Assembly: GCA_020634615.1 (NCBI GenBank)
Contig: JACKBI010000010.1
Location: 1 to 64,000, forward strand
Reading direction: 5' to 3'
Origin: Anaerolineales bacterium
GTDB lineage: Bacteria; Chloroflexota; Anaerolineae; JAAEKA01
DNA: 64,000 nt
Shown here: one piece after another, positions 29,661 through 38,772 of the stretch
Layout: the number at the start of each line of letters is the position of its first letter
How positions within the stretch are numbered: the stretch's first letter is position 1
Position numbers and translations under genes: made by a program
Notes under the pieces: model-generated
Told to the model about the DNA's origin: nothing
The model's input: only the letters and a program-made list of their open reading frames with translations
Database searches by the model: none

Positions 29661-30875
29661 TTACTGCGATTCTTCAGCGTTGAGCATCACGCCGGTGATC
29701 CCTGTCGAGGCGTCGACCTGGATGAGCACCGTGAGTTTGACGTTGTCTTTGCTGTAGCTTAGCGACACCATGTCGCCGAAGCTCATCGACCCGCTTTCGT
29801 CCTTGGTCCAGCCCAGCGCTTGCAACGCGTCGTCGTAAAACTGCTGCGCTTCTTCAACCGGCAGGTCGGTCTGGATGACAGCGAACTGCGCCGTGGAGGC
29901 CGCGACTGTCGCGCCCTCAGGCACTGGCAGCGGTGCATCGCCAAACCCGACCAGATTCGTGCCACTGATGGCATCTTCGGGCAAGTCGATGGTGATATCC
30001 TCGTTGGCCTCGGTCAACTCGAACCCCAGCTGCAGCGTGCCGCTGCTCAGCGACGGGTCAAGCTGGCCCGCGCCGCCGGAATCGACGTTGACGTTGACGA
30101 TGTACTTGGTCACATAGTCACCGTCCTGGGCAATCCAGACTTCACCGTCGGCTGTGAGATTGCCCTGTCCTGCGTTCAGGAAGTCAAGCATGGCGCTCTG
30201 GTCGAAGGTGTAGTGGCTGCTGACGATGCCGGCGATCTCTTCGTCGGGCCGCTCGCGCTTCAGGTCGTTGAGGTTGGAAAAGACCACCGAACTGTCCAGC
30301 AAGAACTGGGTTGACGGGTCCTGGAATGGCGACTGGTCGTCGGAGATGCGTATCCAGCCCATTTCCTCGCCGGTGAACATGTACATGTCCTGCCCGATCT
30401 GGTAGAACTCGAAACCGCCGAATGCGGCTGCGTCCTCATTGTCCAGGCTGTTGAGTTGCATCGACATAAAGCGTTTGTCAACGCCGTCGTCGCTGACGTA
30501 GGCCGACTCAACCGAGACCGAATCCTGCACGGGTGTGCCATCATCGCGCGTGCCTTCGCTCTGGTAGAACGTGCGGGCGCGGTAGCTGGTCAGGTTATCC
30601 AGTTTCCCGAGCTGCGCTGGCGGCGCATCTGCCCCGTCAGGCACTGCGACGTCCGCGGTGGCTGCTGCGGGGGTGCTGGTTGCTGCTTCCGCCGCTGGGG
30701 TGTTGGTCGTTACTACCGCTGCTGATTCTGTCGGCGTTGCAGCCGGTTGGTCCTGGGTGGTCGTTTCGGCGGCGGTCGTAGGCGCTGAGGTGTCAGCGGG
30801 CGCTTCTTCTCCGCCGCCACATGCGGCAAGCAGCAGGGCGGAAATTAGCAAAAGCAACATAGCAAAACGTTTCAT
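29661..30875 (-). CDS. Lipoprotein of unknown function
   Basis: This 404-residue protein has a signal peptide MKRFAMLLLLISALLLAAC with the lipid-attachment Cys at residue 19. A Thr/Ala/Pro-rich tether runs to about residue 85. An exported domain follows with beta-strand patterns reminiscent of LppX/LolA-like clams ('LTSYRARTFYQSEGTRDDG...', 'SVESAYVSDDGVDKRFMSMQ', 'EVWIAQDGDYVTKYIVNV'). The last 90 residues form a small alpha/beta module ('DLPVEEAQQFYDDALQALGWTKDE'). Its own promoter and a good Shine-Dalgarno (CAGGAG) are visible. No partner genes are apparent. Confidence 0.7.
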   Translation of the reverse strand: MKRFAMLLLLISALLLAACGGGEEAPADTSAPTTAAETTTQDQPAATPTESAAVVTTNTPAAEAATSTPAAATADVAVPDGADAPPAQLGKLDNLTSYRARTFYQSEGTRDDGTPVQDSVSVESAYVSDDGVDKRFMSMQLNSLDNEDAAAFGGFEFYQIGQDMYMFTGEEMGWIRISDDQSPFQDPSTQFLLDSSVVFSNLNDLKRERPDEEIAGIVSSHYTFDQSAMLDFLNAGQGNLTADGEVWIAQDGDYVTKYIVNVNVDSGGAGQLDPSLSSGTLQLGFELTEANEDITIDLPEDAISGTNLVGFGDAPLPVPEGATVAASTAQFAVIQTDLPVEEAQQFYDDALQALGWTKDESGSMSFGDMVSLSYSKDNVKLTVLIQVDASTGITGVMLNAEESQ

Positions 30876-30960
30876 TGAGTCTTTCTCCTGTTGAATTCGT
30901 GCGACCTATATTCTGGTGCAATCTAAATCGGGTGACGGCTGGTCTGCCGGGAACCCGGGG

Positions 30961-30989
30961 ATGCTACACCATCGCAATGGCTTTGTCAA
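30961..30989 (-). promoter_or_regulatory. Promoter of the minus-strand lipoprotein
   Basis: Read on the minus strand, TTGACA (30989-30984) and TAGCAT (30966-30961) lie 17 bp apart, about 85 bases before the start codon. Confidence 0.65.
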
Positions 30990-31016
30990 TTGAACGCAGT
31001 TGGCGATCAGGTTACG

Positions 31017-33245
31017 TCATTGCTGCCTGACGTCGACGGAGAACACCTGGGCTTCAGCGCCTGCGGGGCCATCGAATGCCAGCCGCAACGTGGCCGGATA
31101 CTGGGATTGCTGCGGAAACTCAAAAGTCTGGCGGCCGGCTGACAGCGGCCAGGCTGCCAGTTCGCTTCCCGCCGCGTCCAGCAGGCGTAGCGCGCCTCCT
31201 GCCGCCGCCGCGGCGTCGATGGATAGCGTCACGGGTAAACCAGTCGGGTTGGACAGGTCAAAGCCGGCGCTGTCGCCGGCCGGCAGCGCGCGCCAGAACT
31301 CGCCGGTCTCGTCGGTTTGGCGTGGTTGCCAGTCCGTTCCCAGGACGATGAATGGGCCGCGCTGTGCCGGCTCGCCGACCTCGTAGACGGTGATGCGGTC
31401 GTCGCTGTACAGCGGTGGCTGCCCGGCGAAGATCTGGCCGGCCATGGCTTCGGTGATTTCCCGTTCCGGTCCGCCGGGCATCTTGTAGCGATCCAGCACT
31501 ACCCAGCGCACGCCCATCAGGTCGTACAGCACCTGAATGCCCTGCTGGCCAAGGTCGAAGGTGCGGGTGTTGATGTCCTGGCCCAGAAACCAGAAGTGGC
31601 TAAAGACCGGCGCGCGCTCGCGCAGCGTCTTGGGGTCGTCGCGCGTCACGTAGCCGGTGGTGATGGGCTTGCCGTGCGTGATCTGGTAGAGCAGATAGCC
31701 GGGCCGCTCGAAGTTAGCCGGCAGGTTGAATACCACACCTGGCGCAGGGTCCTGCGCCAGGGTCGCGTACCAGGCCGGCGTATCGGGCGGGCTGACCGGA
31801 AATGGCGCGGGCAGGAACTCGAAGATGATCAGGCCGCCGATGATCAACGGTGTCGCGATGGCGATGGCCCGCTGCGCGCCTGCCTGCCTGCCTGCTTGCA
31901 GGCGATCGACCAGCCAGACCACCGCAAAGGCCGCAGCAACGCCCAGAAACAACATCACCATGACGTCCATGCGACTGACCGAGCGGCTGAGCTTGATAAA
32001 CGGCACCGTCTCATAGAGCAAGCGGTAGGGCAGGGGAATCTCGCCGCCGCCCGGCAGCAGATCGGTGCGCCCGTTGATTTTGAGCACCGGTCCCAGCGCC
32101 AGCAGGGCGAAAAACGCCGCGCTGAGCAGGTAAAAACCGGGCCGTTGTGCGGAACTAACGCGTTTGCTGCGCCGGGTTCGCGTAGCCAGTAAGGCTATGC
32201 CTGCCAGGACCAGCACTGTGAAACCGGCGAAAACCGTGTATTCGCTGGGTGCAGCGGTAAATGAAGCGCCGCGTGCCAGGGCAGCTTTGCCCCATAGCGG
32301 GTGGAATACCTGCGGCGTCACGAACGCCAGCAGGTCAGCCGACAGCGCCAGCGTCTCAGTGTAATCGCGCACCAGGGAGGTGCCGCCCCAAGTCTGTGTG
32401 CCGCGCACCATGGAGACCAGCAGCGGCGAAAGCGCCACGATGAGAAAGATACCAACACCCGCGACCATCGCCACGCTGCGCCAGGTCAGCTGCCGCCGGG
32501 CTAACCATACCAGCAGCGCCAGCGCGGTAAAGAAGAGACTGTACATGACATAATACCAGTCGCACAGGCCGACCAGCGCCAGGAACAGCCCGGCCTTGGC
32601 GGCATCCGCCACCCACGAGTTGCGACTGACTGGGCGCGCGGCCCGATCCAGCCCGCGCACGAGATAAAGCACGTAAAACGGTATCCATTGCAGCGAGATG
32701 AGCTGCAAATGGCCCAGCGTATGCGAGAAGTGATAGGGCGAAAAGACGAAGATGATCCCGGCGATGAAAGCGGCTGCGTGGTGACTGCCGACGTTACCGG
32801 CCAGGCGTTTGGGCGCGGTCACGACGTTCACTGGCCGGTCACCGTCGTTCGGAAGTTTCTGCCAGCCTCGCAGCGCATAGAGCGTCAGCAGATACGTGCC
32901 GTAGCCGCCGACGACAAAGCTGAAGAGCACGGCCGCGTTGTAGGCGGGGATCAGACCAACGGTTGTCTGCACGTTCATGAACAGAAAGCCGTTGAAGGGC
33001 GCCATGGTCTGGAAGCGCAGATCGGCGCCTGTCGGCGCAAACAGCATGTCGCTGAAGTAGGGCGAGATGTGCCTCACAAGCCAGGCTTCCCGCATCCACC
33101 AAAGATTCCACAGGTTCTGCCAGCCGTCGAAATTGTCGCCGGGGATGGCCGAGCCAAGCTGGCGAGCCAGCGGCCAGGTCAGCGCCAGCGCGAGGAGGCC
33201 ATATCCCAGCAGGACGGCGATATGATAGCGAGTGCGGGTACGCAT
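31017..33245 (-). CDS. Large polytopic membrane protein (GT-C/YfhO-like)
   Basis: This 742-residue protein has roughly eleven to thirteen hydrophobic helices in its first about 500 residues and a soluble beta-rich C-terminal domain. Features suggesting a GT-C-type transferase are an acidic pair in the first outer loop ('GSAIPGDNFDGWQNLWNLWW'), a tryptophan-rich loop and 'YFSDMLFAPTGADLRFQTMAPF'. GT-C enzymes use lipid-linked sugars at the outer membrane face. The closing residues 'LRLAFDGPAGAEAQVFSVDVRQQ' may form a carbohydrate-binding sandwich. No substrate can be named. It could equally be a membrane protein of unknown function. Confidence 0.6.
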   Translation of the reverse strand: MRTRTRYHIAVLLGYGLLALALTWPLARQLGSAIPGDNFDGWQNLWNLWWMREAWLVRHISPYFSDMLFAPTGADLRFQTMAPFNGFLFMNVQTTVGLIPAYNAAVLFSFVVGGYGTYLLTLYALRGWQKLPNDGDRPVNVVTAPKRLAGNVGSHHAAAFIAGIIFVFSPYHFSHTLGHLQLISLQWIPFYVLYLVRGLDRAARPVSRNSWVADAAKAGLFLALVGLCDWYYVMYSLFFTALALLVWLARRQLTWRSVAMVAGVGIFLIVALSPLLVSMVRGTQTWGGTSLVRDYTETLALSADLLAFVTPQVFHPLWGKAALARGASFTAAPSEYTVFAGFTVLVLAGIALLATRTRRSKRVSSAQRPGFYLLSAAFFALLALGPVLKINGRTDLLPGGGEIPLPYRLLYETVPFIKLSRSVSRMDVMVMLFLGVAAAFAVVWLVDRLQAGRQAGAQRAIAIATPLIIGGLIIFEFLPAPFPVSPPDTPAWYATLAQDPAPGVVFNLPANFERPGYLLYQITHGKPITTGYVTRDDPKTLRERAPVFSHFWFLGQDINTRTFDLGQQGIQVLYDLMGVRWVVLDRYKMPGGPEREITEAMAGQIFAGQPPLYSDDRITVYEVGEPAQRGPFIVLGTDWQPRQTDETGEFWRALPAGDSAGFDLSNPTGLPVTLSIDAAAAAGGALRLLDAAGSELAAWPLSAGRQTFEFPQQSQYPATLRLAFDGPAGAEAQVFSVDVRQQ

Positions 33246-33349
33246 GGGGAGCGGGGACGGTGATCAGTAATCGGTGTTCGGTGGACGGTTATGAGTTGGT
33301 GGCGGCAGGCGATGGAAATCAGGGCCAGGGAATGATGAGTTGACGGTAA

Positions 33350-33395
33350 TCACCGATCAGCGGTCAGCGGTCACCGATCACGGGTCACCGATCAC
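33350..33395. repeat. Direct repeats of TCACCGATCA
   Basis: Three exact copies of TCACCGATCA (33350, 33371, 33385) lie in 46 bases between the membrane-protein and cyclodeaminase genes, with partial variants nearby (GGTGATCAGTAATCGGTG around 33259). The unit spacing is irregular. Confidence 0.7.
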
Positions 33396-33403
33396 AACCA
33401 AAC

Positions 33404-34021
33404 TTACCCGGCCAGTGCCGCGTGGATGCGTTCGAGGGTCGATTGGCCGGCCGCGAGCGCTTCGCTGGTCGCGGTATGCACCATGGCGATGAAGTGCGGG
33501 TCGTCGATGCTTTCCAGGTTGACTTCGACGTTCAAGGCTGCACCTTGCAGACCGGCATTGGCCAGCAGCGCGCCGACGCCGCCATCGGTCCGGGCGTTGA
33601 CGTTGCCCTGTGCGACGACCTGCTCGGCGAGAGCGATGACCTCGGCGCAGGCCTGCGCGGTTTCCAACGGGGTGAGGCTGGCGGCCTGCATGGCAGCCTG
33701 GATGGCTGTCGCGCGGCTGGCCTGCTCCTGGTCGCTGGATTTTGGCAGCTTGTAGGCCGCGCTGACCTGGTTGTACGCGTCGGCATCTTCCTGGACCAGG
33801 GCGGTCAGGCGCGTGCGCAGCACCTCGGCGCGTTGCAGGACCGCTTCCATCTGTGGTTCAACCTCGGCGTAACGTTTTCTGCCGATGGTCAGGCGAGCAA
33901 CCATCGCGACTAATGCCGCGCCGGCCGCACCGGCCATGGCTGCTGCGCTGCCGCCGCCAGGAGTGGGGTCGCCCGACGCCAGCCGGTCGATGAAGTTGTC
34001 GAGAGGTGCAAGTGTATCCAT
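33404..34021 (-). CDS. Cyclodeaminase/cyclohydrolase family protein
   Basis: This 205-residue protein belongs to the formimidoyltetrahydrofolate cyclodeaminase (FTCD_C/FchA) family. The hallmark 'ASGDPTPGGGSAAAMAGAAGAALVAMVARLT' is near the N-terminus and 'DGGVGALLANAGLQGAALNVEVNL' near the C-terminus. Members form helical bundles acting on one-carbon folate intermediates (5-formimino-THF to 5,10-methenyl-THF, or methenyl-THF hydrolysis). The ATG at 34021 is chosen because the conserved domain begins right after it; an upstream in-frame start would add nine residues. It stands alone, so its exact reaction is uncertain. Confidence 0.88.
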   Translation of the reverse strand: MDTLAPLDNFIDRLASGDPTPGGGSAAAMAGAAGAALVAMVARLTIGRKRYAEVEPQMEAVLQRAEVLRTRLTALVQEDADAYNQVSAAYKLPKSSDQEQASRATAIQAAMQAASLTPLETAQACAEVIALAEQVVAQGNVNARTDGGVGALLANAGLQGAALNVEVNLESIDDPHFIAMVHTATSEALAAGQSTLERIHAALAG

Positions 34022-34368
34022 AGCGTTTCTGCCTCTGCTGCCAGGCATGTGGACAGCGATGATATCGCAGGTCGGCCCGGGCAGGCGATCGGCCGGGGCA
34101 CGAGTCCAATGCGTTACAAAAAGTGATGCGGCTGATTGCTGGCCGCGGTCGTCATTGTAGATCAGGACGGGAGGATTACCAAGTTATGGCCGACGCGAGA
34201 CCGTGTTACATTAGACTTGCGTTAGATGTGGCGCAATGGGAGTGATGCACCGTTCGCGGGAAAACACAGTTGTGGTATAATCGGCTCGCAGAACAAGACC
34301 GTCCGGTGGAAGCTACCAGACAGGTGGCCCGCTTGCGGGCGGAGCATGGTGATGCGTGGAGAATGTGA
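34022..34368. other. Intergenic region between cyclodeaminase and hsp20
   Basis: No gene is seen. It holds the hsp20 promoter at 34253-34281 and about 85 bases of leader. I searched for a CIRCE-type inverted repeat (TTAGCACTC...GAGTGCTAA) and saw none. Confidence 0.5.
34253..34281 (+). promoter_or_regulatory. Extended -10 promoter upstream of hsp20
   Basis: The -10 is a perfect TATAAT (34276-34281) preceded by TGG, an extended -10. At 17 bp upstream, only the weak TTCGCG (34253-34258) is found. It is the only strong signal before the hsp20-lon pair. Confidence 0.55.
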
Positions 34369-34803
34369 ATGAGTGACAGGTTGTTGTATAGCCAGATACG
34401 GTACGATCGCATGCAAGTGCTGCAACAGCACTTTGCGACGATGGAAGGCGCCCGTTTTCGACCGCCAACCGACGTCTACGAAACCGAAGACGCTGTGGTG
34501 GTGATCATCGAAGTTGCTGGTTTGCAGGAAGATCAGTTCGAGATTTCGTTGTCCGAGGCTGACCGAGTGTTGACAGTGGTGGGCAGGCGGCAGTCGCATG
34601 GCGCGGATGCAGGCCGGGTTACCTTCCATCAGTTGGAGATACCCTACGGGGTTTTCGCGGTCGATGTGCCCGTGCCTTGGCCGCTGCAAGATGCACAGCA
34701 TTCTACGGCAGCGTATAATGACGGCTTTCTGGTGATCACGCTGCCGAAGGCGCAGCCGCGCCATGTACCGGTACGGGTAGTCGGCGAGCAAGCGAGCGGG
34801 TAG
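34369..34803 (+). CDS. Hsp20/alpha-crystallin small heat shock protein
   Basis: This 144-residue ATP-independent holdase has the alpha-crystallin domain at about residues 35-130. It contains 'PPTDVYETEDAVVVIIEVAGLQEDQFEISLS', the loop 'DRVLTVVGRRQ', and 'NDGFLVITLPKA', which matches the family A-x-x-x-n-G-v-L-x-v-x-l-P ending. The N-terminal arm is short. Immediately downstream is lon, so chaperone and protease for damaged proteins are probably expressed together from the promoter at 34253. Confidence 0.9.
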   Translation: MSDRLLYSQIRYDRMQVLQQHFATMEGARFRPPTDVYETEDAVVVIIEVAGLQEDQFEISLSEADRVLTVVGRRQSHGADAGRVTFHQLEIPYGVFAVDVPVPWPLQDAQHSTAAYNDGFLVITLPKAQPRHVPVRVVGEQASG

Positions 34804-34911
34804 CTGGCATCAGACTGTCGGCCGGGACGCGAGTTTCCCGATGAAAACTATCAAGTATAAGCAACGGTTGCAAACAATGGTTTTATACGCAATCAGATAT
34901 GGAGCAGACCA

Positions 34912-37464
34912 GTGCCTCTATTCGGCAAAACAAGAAACCAAAACGAAGATGAAATGATGGATATCGAACAGTTCGATGTGGACGAGGCGACAGAAGATCA
35001 GGACGAGCAGGTCAACACCTTAAGCCTGCCGATCCTGCCTTTGCGCGGCGTGGTGGTCTACCCGATGATGTGGTTGCCGCTGACCGTTGGCCAGGAGCGC
35101 TCGATTCGCCTGATAGACGAAGCGCTGGTCGATGCCGAGCCGCGCATCATCGGGCTGTTTACCAGCAAAGACCCCGAGAAAGATGAACCGGGCCCGGACG
35201 AGATCTATGGCACCGGCACCATGGCGGTCGTGCATCGCATGTTGCGCGCGCCTGATGGCACCATCCGGCTGATCGTGCAGGGACTGGAGCGTATCCGTGC
35301 CGAGGAGTACACGCAAATCGATCCTTATCTGCGTGCCAACGTCCTCGAACACCCCGATCTGATCGAGGATACTGTCGAGACAGAGGCGCTGATGCGCAAC
35401 GCGCAGGAGCAGTTTCGCCAGTTCATCAACCTGGTGCCACACCTGCCCGAGGAACTGGAGATGGCGGCGCTGAACGTTGAGGACGCTCGCCAACTGGTCT
35501 ACCTCATCGCGTCCAGTCTGCGGCTGGAGATCGAGGTCGCGCAGGAGTTGCTGGAAATCGACAGCGTGACCGAAAAGCTGCGCAAGCTGAGCGCGCTGTT
35601 GACCAAGGAACTGGAGGTTCTGGAACTGGGCCGCAAGATCCAGTCCGAAGCGGTCGGCGAGATGGAGAAGATGCAGCGCGAGTTCTACTTGCGCGAGCAG
35701 ATGAAAGCCATCCAGAAGGAACTGGGCGAGAGCGACGAGCAGGAAGCCGAGATCAAGGAACTGGAAGATCGCATCGCTGAGGCGGGAATGCCCGAGGAGG
35801 CCGACAAGGAAGCTCGCCGCGAGCTGGACAGGATGCGCAAAATGCCGGCGCAGGCCGCCGAGTACAGCGTCATCAAGACCTATCTCGACTGGATGGTCAG
35901 CTTGCCGTGGCAGAAGAAATCGGAGGACAACCTCGATATCGCCCACGCCCGTCAGGTACTGGATGAAGACCACTATGGCCTGGACGAGGTCAAGGATCGC
36001 ATCCTGGAATACCTGGCGGTGCGCAAGTTGAAGCTGGAACGCAAGGGCGACGACCTGGAAGAGATTTCGGACGTTGACCAGATCCGGCGCGAGCGTGAGG
36101 GCGTCATCATCTGCTTCGTCGGACCGCCCGGCGTCGGCAAGACTTCGCTCGGTCTGAGCATCGCGCGGGCCATGAACCGCAAGTTTGTGCGCCTTGCACT
36201 GGGCGGCATTCGTGACGAGGCTGAGATCCGCGGTTTCCGCCGCACCTACATTGGCTCCATGCCGGGTCGGGTGATCCAAAGCCTGCGGCGCGTGGAGAGC
36301 AGCAACCCGGTATTCATGCTGGACGAGGTGGACAAGCTGGGCCGCGATTTCCGCGGCGATCCCAGCTCGGCGCTGCTGGAAGTGCTGGACCCCGAGCAGA
36401 ACCGCGAATTCCGCGATCACTATCTGGACGTGCCCTTCGACCTGAGCCAGGTGATGTTCATCACGACGGCCAACATGCTGGATACCATCCCGGAGCCGCT
36501 GCTGGACCGGATGGAGATCATCGAGCTACACAGCTACACCACCGAGGAAAAGGTGAAGATCGCTCAGGGCTATCTGGTGCCGCGCCAGATCCGCGAAAAC
36601 GCGTTGCGGCCGGACGAGATATCGTTCGAGGAGGAGGCGCTGCGCCGCATCGTCCGCGACTACACACGTGAGGCCGGCGTGCGCAGCCTGGAGCGCACCA
36701 TCGGGACGATCTGCCGAAAGGTTGCCACCAAGGTCGCCGAAAACGGCGTTGAGGACCCAATCGTCATCACGCCCGACAACCTCGTTGGGTATCTCAAGAA
36801 GCCGCGGTTCTTCGATGAGGTGGCGGAGCGGACGGAGATACCGGGTGTGGCTACCGGGCTGGCCTGGACGATGACCGGAGGCGATATCCTCTTCATCGAG
36901 GCCACGCGTATGGCTGGCAAAAAGGAATTTCTCGTCACCGGCCAGTTGGGAGACGTGATGAAGGAAAGCTCGCGGGCTGCCCTTAGCTGGGTACGCGCCA
37001 ACGCCGCCCGCCTGGGAATCGCCCCTGAGATCTTCGAGAACTCTGACATTCACATGCACATCCCGGCCGGCGCAGTGCCGAAAGACGGTCCCAGCGCTGG
37101 CGTCACCATGGCGACAGCACTGGTCTCGCTGTTGACTGGACGGCCCGTCAAGGCCAACGTTGGCATGACCGGTGAAATCACGCTGCGCGGCAAGGTGCTG
37201 CCGATCGGCGGTCTCAAGGAGAAAGTGCTGGCCGCGCGGCGCGCCGGGCTTGATACTGTGATCCTGCCTTATCGCAACGAGAAGGACCTGGATGAAGTGC
37301 CTGAGACCGTGCGTGAGAAGATGACCTTCGTCTACGCGGAGACGGTGGATGACGTTCTCAATGCAGCGCTGGAACCGGTCGTCGTGCCGGAGCCGAGTGC
37401 CAACGGTCATCAGCCTGGAGCGGTGGCCGTTTCGCCAGAGGCTGTTGAGGCGGAGCCGGCTTAG
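34912..37464 (+). CDS. lon: ATP-dependent protease Lon
   Basis: This 850-residue protein degrades misfolded and regulatory proteins in the cytoplasm. The LON substrate-binding domain starts 'LSLPILPLRGVVVYPMMWLPLTVGQ'. A coiled-coil linker follows ('EKMQREFYLREQMKAIQKELGE'), then the AAA+ module with Walker A GPPGVGKTS and Walker B 'VFMLDEVDKLG'. The C-terminal peptidase has the Ser-Lys dyad (Ser728 in KDGPSAGVTMA, Lys771 in GGLKEKVLAA). The start is a GTG with ATGGAG eight bases upstream. The in-frame ATG at 34954 is an alternative, but both begin before the domain. The acidic N-terminal tail is longer than usual. Confidence 0.95.
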   Translation: MPLFGKTRNQNEDEMMDIEQFDVDEATEDQDEQVNTLSLPILPLRGVVVYPMMWLPLTVGQERSIRLIDEALVDAEPRIIGLFTSKDPEKDEPGPDEIYGTGTMAVVHRMLRAPDGTIRLIVQGLERIRAEEYTQIDPYLRANVLEHPDLIEDTVETEALMRNAQEQFRQFINLVPHLPEELEMAALNVEDARQLVYLIASSLRLEIEVAQELLEIDSVTEKLRKLSALLTKELEVLELGRKIQSEAVGEMEKMQREFYLREQMKAIQKELGESDEQEAEIKELEDRIAEAGMPEEADKEARRELDRMRKMPAQAAEYSVIKTYLDWMVSLPWQKKSEDNLDIAHARQVLDEDHYGLDEVKDRILEYLAVRKLKLERKGDDLEEISDVDQIRREREGVIICFVGPPGVGKTSLGLSIARAMNRKFVRLALGGIRDEAEIRGFRRTYIGSMPGRVIQSLRRVESSNPVFMLDEVDKLGRDFRGDPSSALLEVLDPEQNREFRDHYLDVPFDLSQVMFITTANMLDTIPEPLLDRMEIIELHSYTTEEKVKIAQGYLVPRQIRENALRPDEISFEEEALRRIVRDYTREAGVRSLERTIGTICRKVATKVAENGVEDPIVITPDNLVGYLKKPRFFDEVAERTEIPGVATGLAWTMTGGDILFIEATRMAGKKEFLVTGQLGDVMKESSRAALSWVRANAARLGIAPEIFENSDIHMHIPAGAVPKDGPSAGVTMATALVSLLTGRPVKANVGMTGEITLRGKVLPIGGLKEKVLAARRAGLDTVILPYRNEKDLDEVPETVREKMTFVYAETVDDVLNAALEPVVVPEPSANGHQPGAVAVSPEAVEAEPA

Positions 37465-37503
37465 CCAGGCGCGGCAGTTAGCGACCGCGCCATCGAATTG
37501 AAA

Positions 37504-37532
37504 ACGACCTCGGATCACTGATCCGGGGTCGT
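37504..37532. terminator. Terminator-like hairpin after lon
   Basis: A 13-bp stem with one G-T pair (ACGACCTCGGATC / GATCCGGGGTCGT) has loop ACT. It has weak T content after it and an A4 run before it, and lies 40 bases past the lon stop. Confidence 0.7.
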
Positions 37533-37629
37533 TGTGCGTCTGGCGCACCCGTCACACTACTGTCTCGTAGCGGGAGCGTTCATAGAAGTGCCGCGGTTCT
37601 GGATCCGAGTATTTGCCAAGCCAGAGTCG

Positions 37630-37659
37630 TTGGACATCCTGCATTGCCTGTGCTAGAAT
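37630..37659 (+). promoter_or_regulatory. Probable promoter before the membrane-protein gene
   Basis: TTGGAC (37630-37635) and TAGAAT (37654-37659) are spaced by 18 bp, about 57 bases before the ATG. Confidence 0.5.
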
Positions 37660-37716
37660 TTGCCTCATCGCTCCAGGCTCGTTGCTGGCCGCAAAGTCGC
37701 CCAATCGGAGTGCGTC

Positions 37717-38757
37717 ATGCCCGGTCCCTCTCCAGCAACCAATTCAGATATCAACCTCAATACCACTTATGCGCCGGCTTTCATCGACCGGTTTGCCCGC
37801 CTGGTGGATCAGTTGCCGGTGCCGGTTTGGGTGTTCTACCTGCTGCTGCTGGTTGCCGGTTATCTGTTCTTTGGAGCCATCCGCCTGCTGACTGGCTACC
37901 AGCAGTCACAAACCCTTACGCCTGCGCCGGCGCTGATCTGGGACGTGTCGATCCTGGCGCTGCACCAGTATCTGGACGGCTACGCGCTGCGGGCGCTGGC
38001 CAGTTTCAACAAGACATTGGGTGCCAGCGACGAGCGATTGGCGCAACTTGGCCGCCGGCTGACCGTCTTGCCCTTGCGCCTGGAGGTCATTGGCGCGGTT
38101 TTCTGGGTCCTGCTGGCGCTGGTTCTGGTATGGGTGCAACTTGGCAGTTTCCTGGAATATTTTGCGCCGTGGGAAATCCTGATCAGCCTTACAAGCTTTG
38201 CCATCGGTGGCGCGTTCTTTGTGCATATCATTTACCAACTGCGGCTGGTAAGCCGCATCCACGCCAGCGCAGCGAACATCGACCTGTTCGACCCGGAACC
38301 GTTGTACAGCTTTTCCAGACTAACCATGCGCACCGCAATTGGTTTCGTTGTGCTGCAATATCTCGTGCTGCTGGTACTACCTGGCGAAATTCGTATCAGC
38401 ACGGTCTTGATCCCGGTCGTGTCAGCCACCGGACTGGCGGTCGTGTTCTTCGTGTGGCCCTTGTGGGGCATGCATCGCCGGCTGGTGGCGAACAAGGAGC
38501 GCATAGAGGGTGGCATCAATGCGTTGCTCAAGCAATCGGTTGACGAGCTGGCCCCGGTTGTGCGATCAGGCGTGCCGGAAGACATCGAGCGTCTGGAAAA
38601 GTCACTCAGCGCGTTGCGGGCCGGCAAGCAAGCCGTTGGCGATTTGCCGACCTGGCCATGGCAGCCCCGCACTGTACGCGGTTTTGCGACTGCGCTGCTT
38701 CTGCCTATCTTCTTGTGGTTGATACAGGAATTGCTGGCGAGGGTGGCCGGATTCTGA
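37717..38757 (+). CDS. Integral membrane protein of unknown function
   Basis: This 346-residue protein has about six hydrophobic helices (roughly residues 30-52, 140-165, 170-195, 222-240, 245-268 and 325-344). A cytoplasmic loop lies between the first and second, and a charged helical segment before the last ('NALLKQSVDELAPVVRSGVPEDIERLEKSLSALRAGK'). No family motif is recognised. It lies 15 bases upstream of the amidohydrolase gene in the same direction, so the two are likely cotranscribed, though a functional link is not evident. Confidence 0.6.
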   Translation: MPGPSPATNSDINLNTTYAPAFIDRFARLVDQLPVPVWVFYLLLLVAGYLFFGAIRLLTGYQQSQTLTPAPALIWDVSILALHQYLDGYALRALASFNKTLGASDERLAQLGRRLTVLPLRLEVIGAVFWVLLALVLVWVQLGSFLEYFAPWEILISLTSFAIGGAFFVHIIYQLRLVSRIHASAANIDLFDPEPLYSFSRLTMRTAIGFVVLQYLVLLVLPGEIRISTVLIPVVSATGLAVVFFVWPLWGMHRRLVANKERIEGGINALLKQSVDELAPVVRSGVPEDIERLEKSLSALRAGKQAVGDLPTWPWQPRTVRGFATALLLPIFLWLIQELLARVAGF

Positions 38758-38772
38758 ACGAAAGGTCTGAAC

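Noticed and set aside
33340..33400. CRISPR-like repeats
   Set aside because: The unit is only 10 bases, spacing is irregular (21 and 14 bases), and no cas genes are in the window.
34200..34368. CIRCE/HrcA site before hsp20
   Set aside because: No TTAGCACTC-N9-GAGTGCTAA inverted repeat is present; only an extended -10 promoter.
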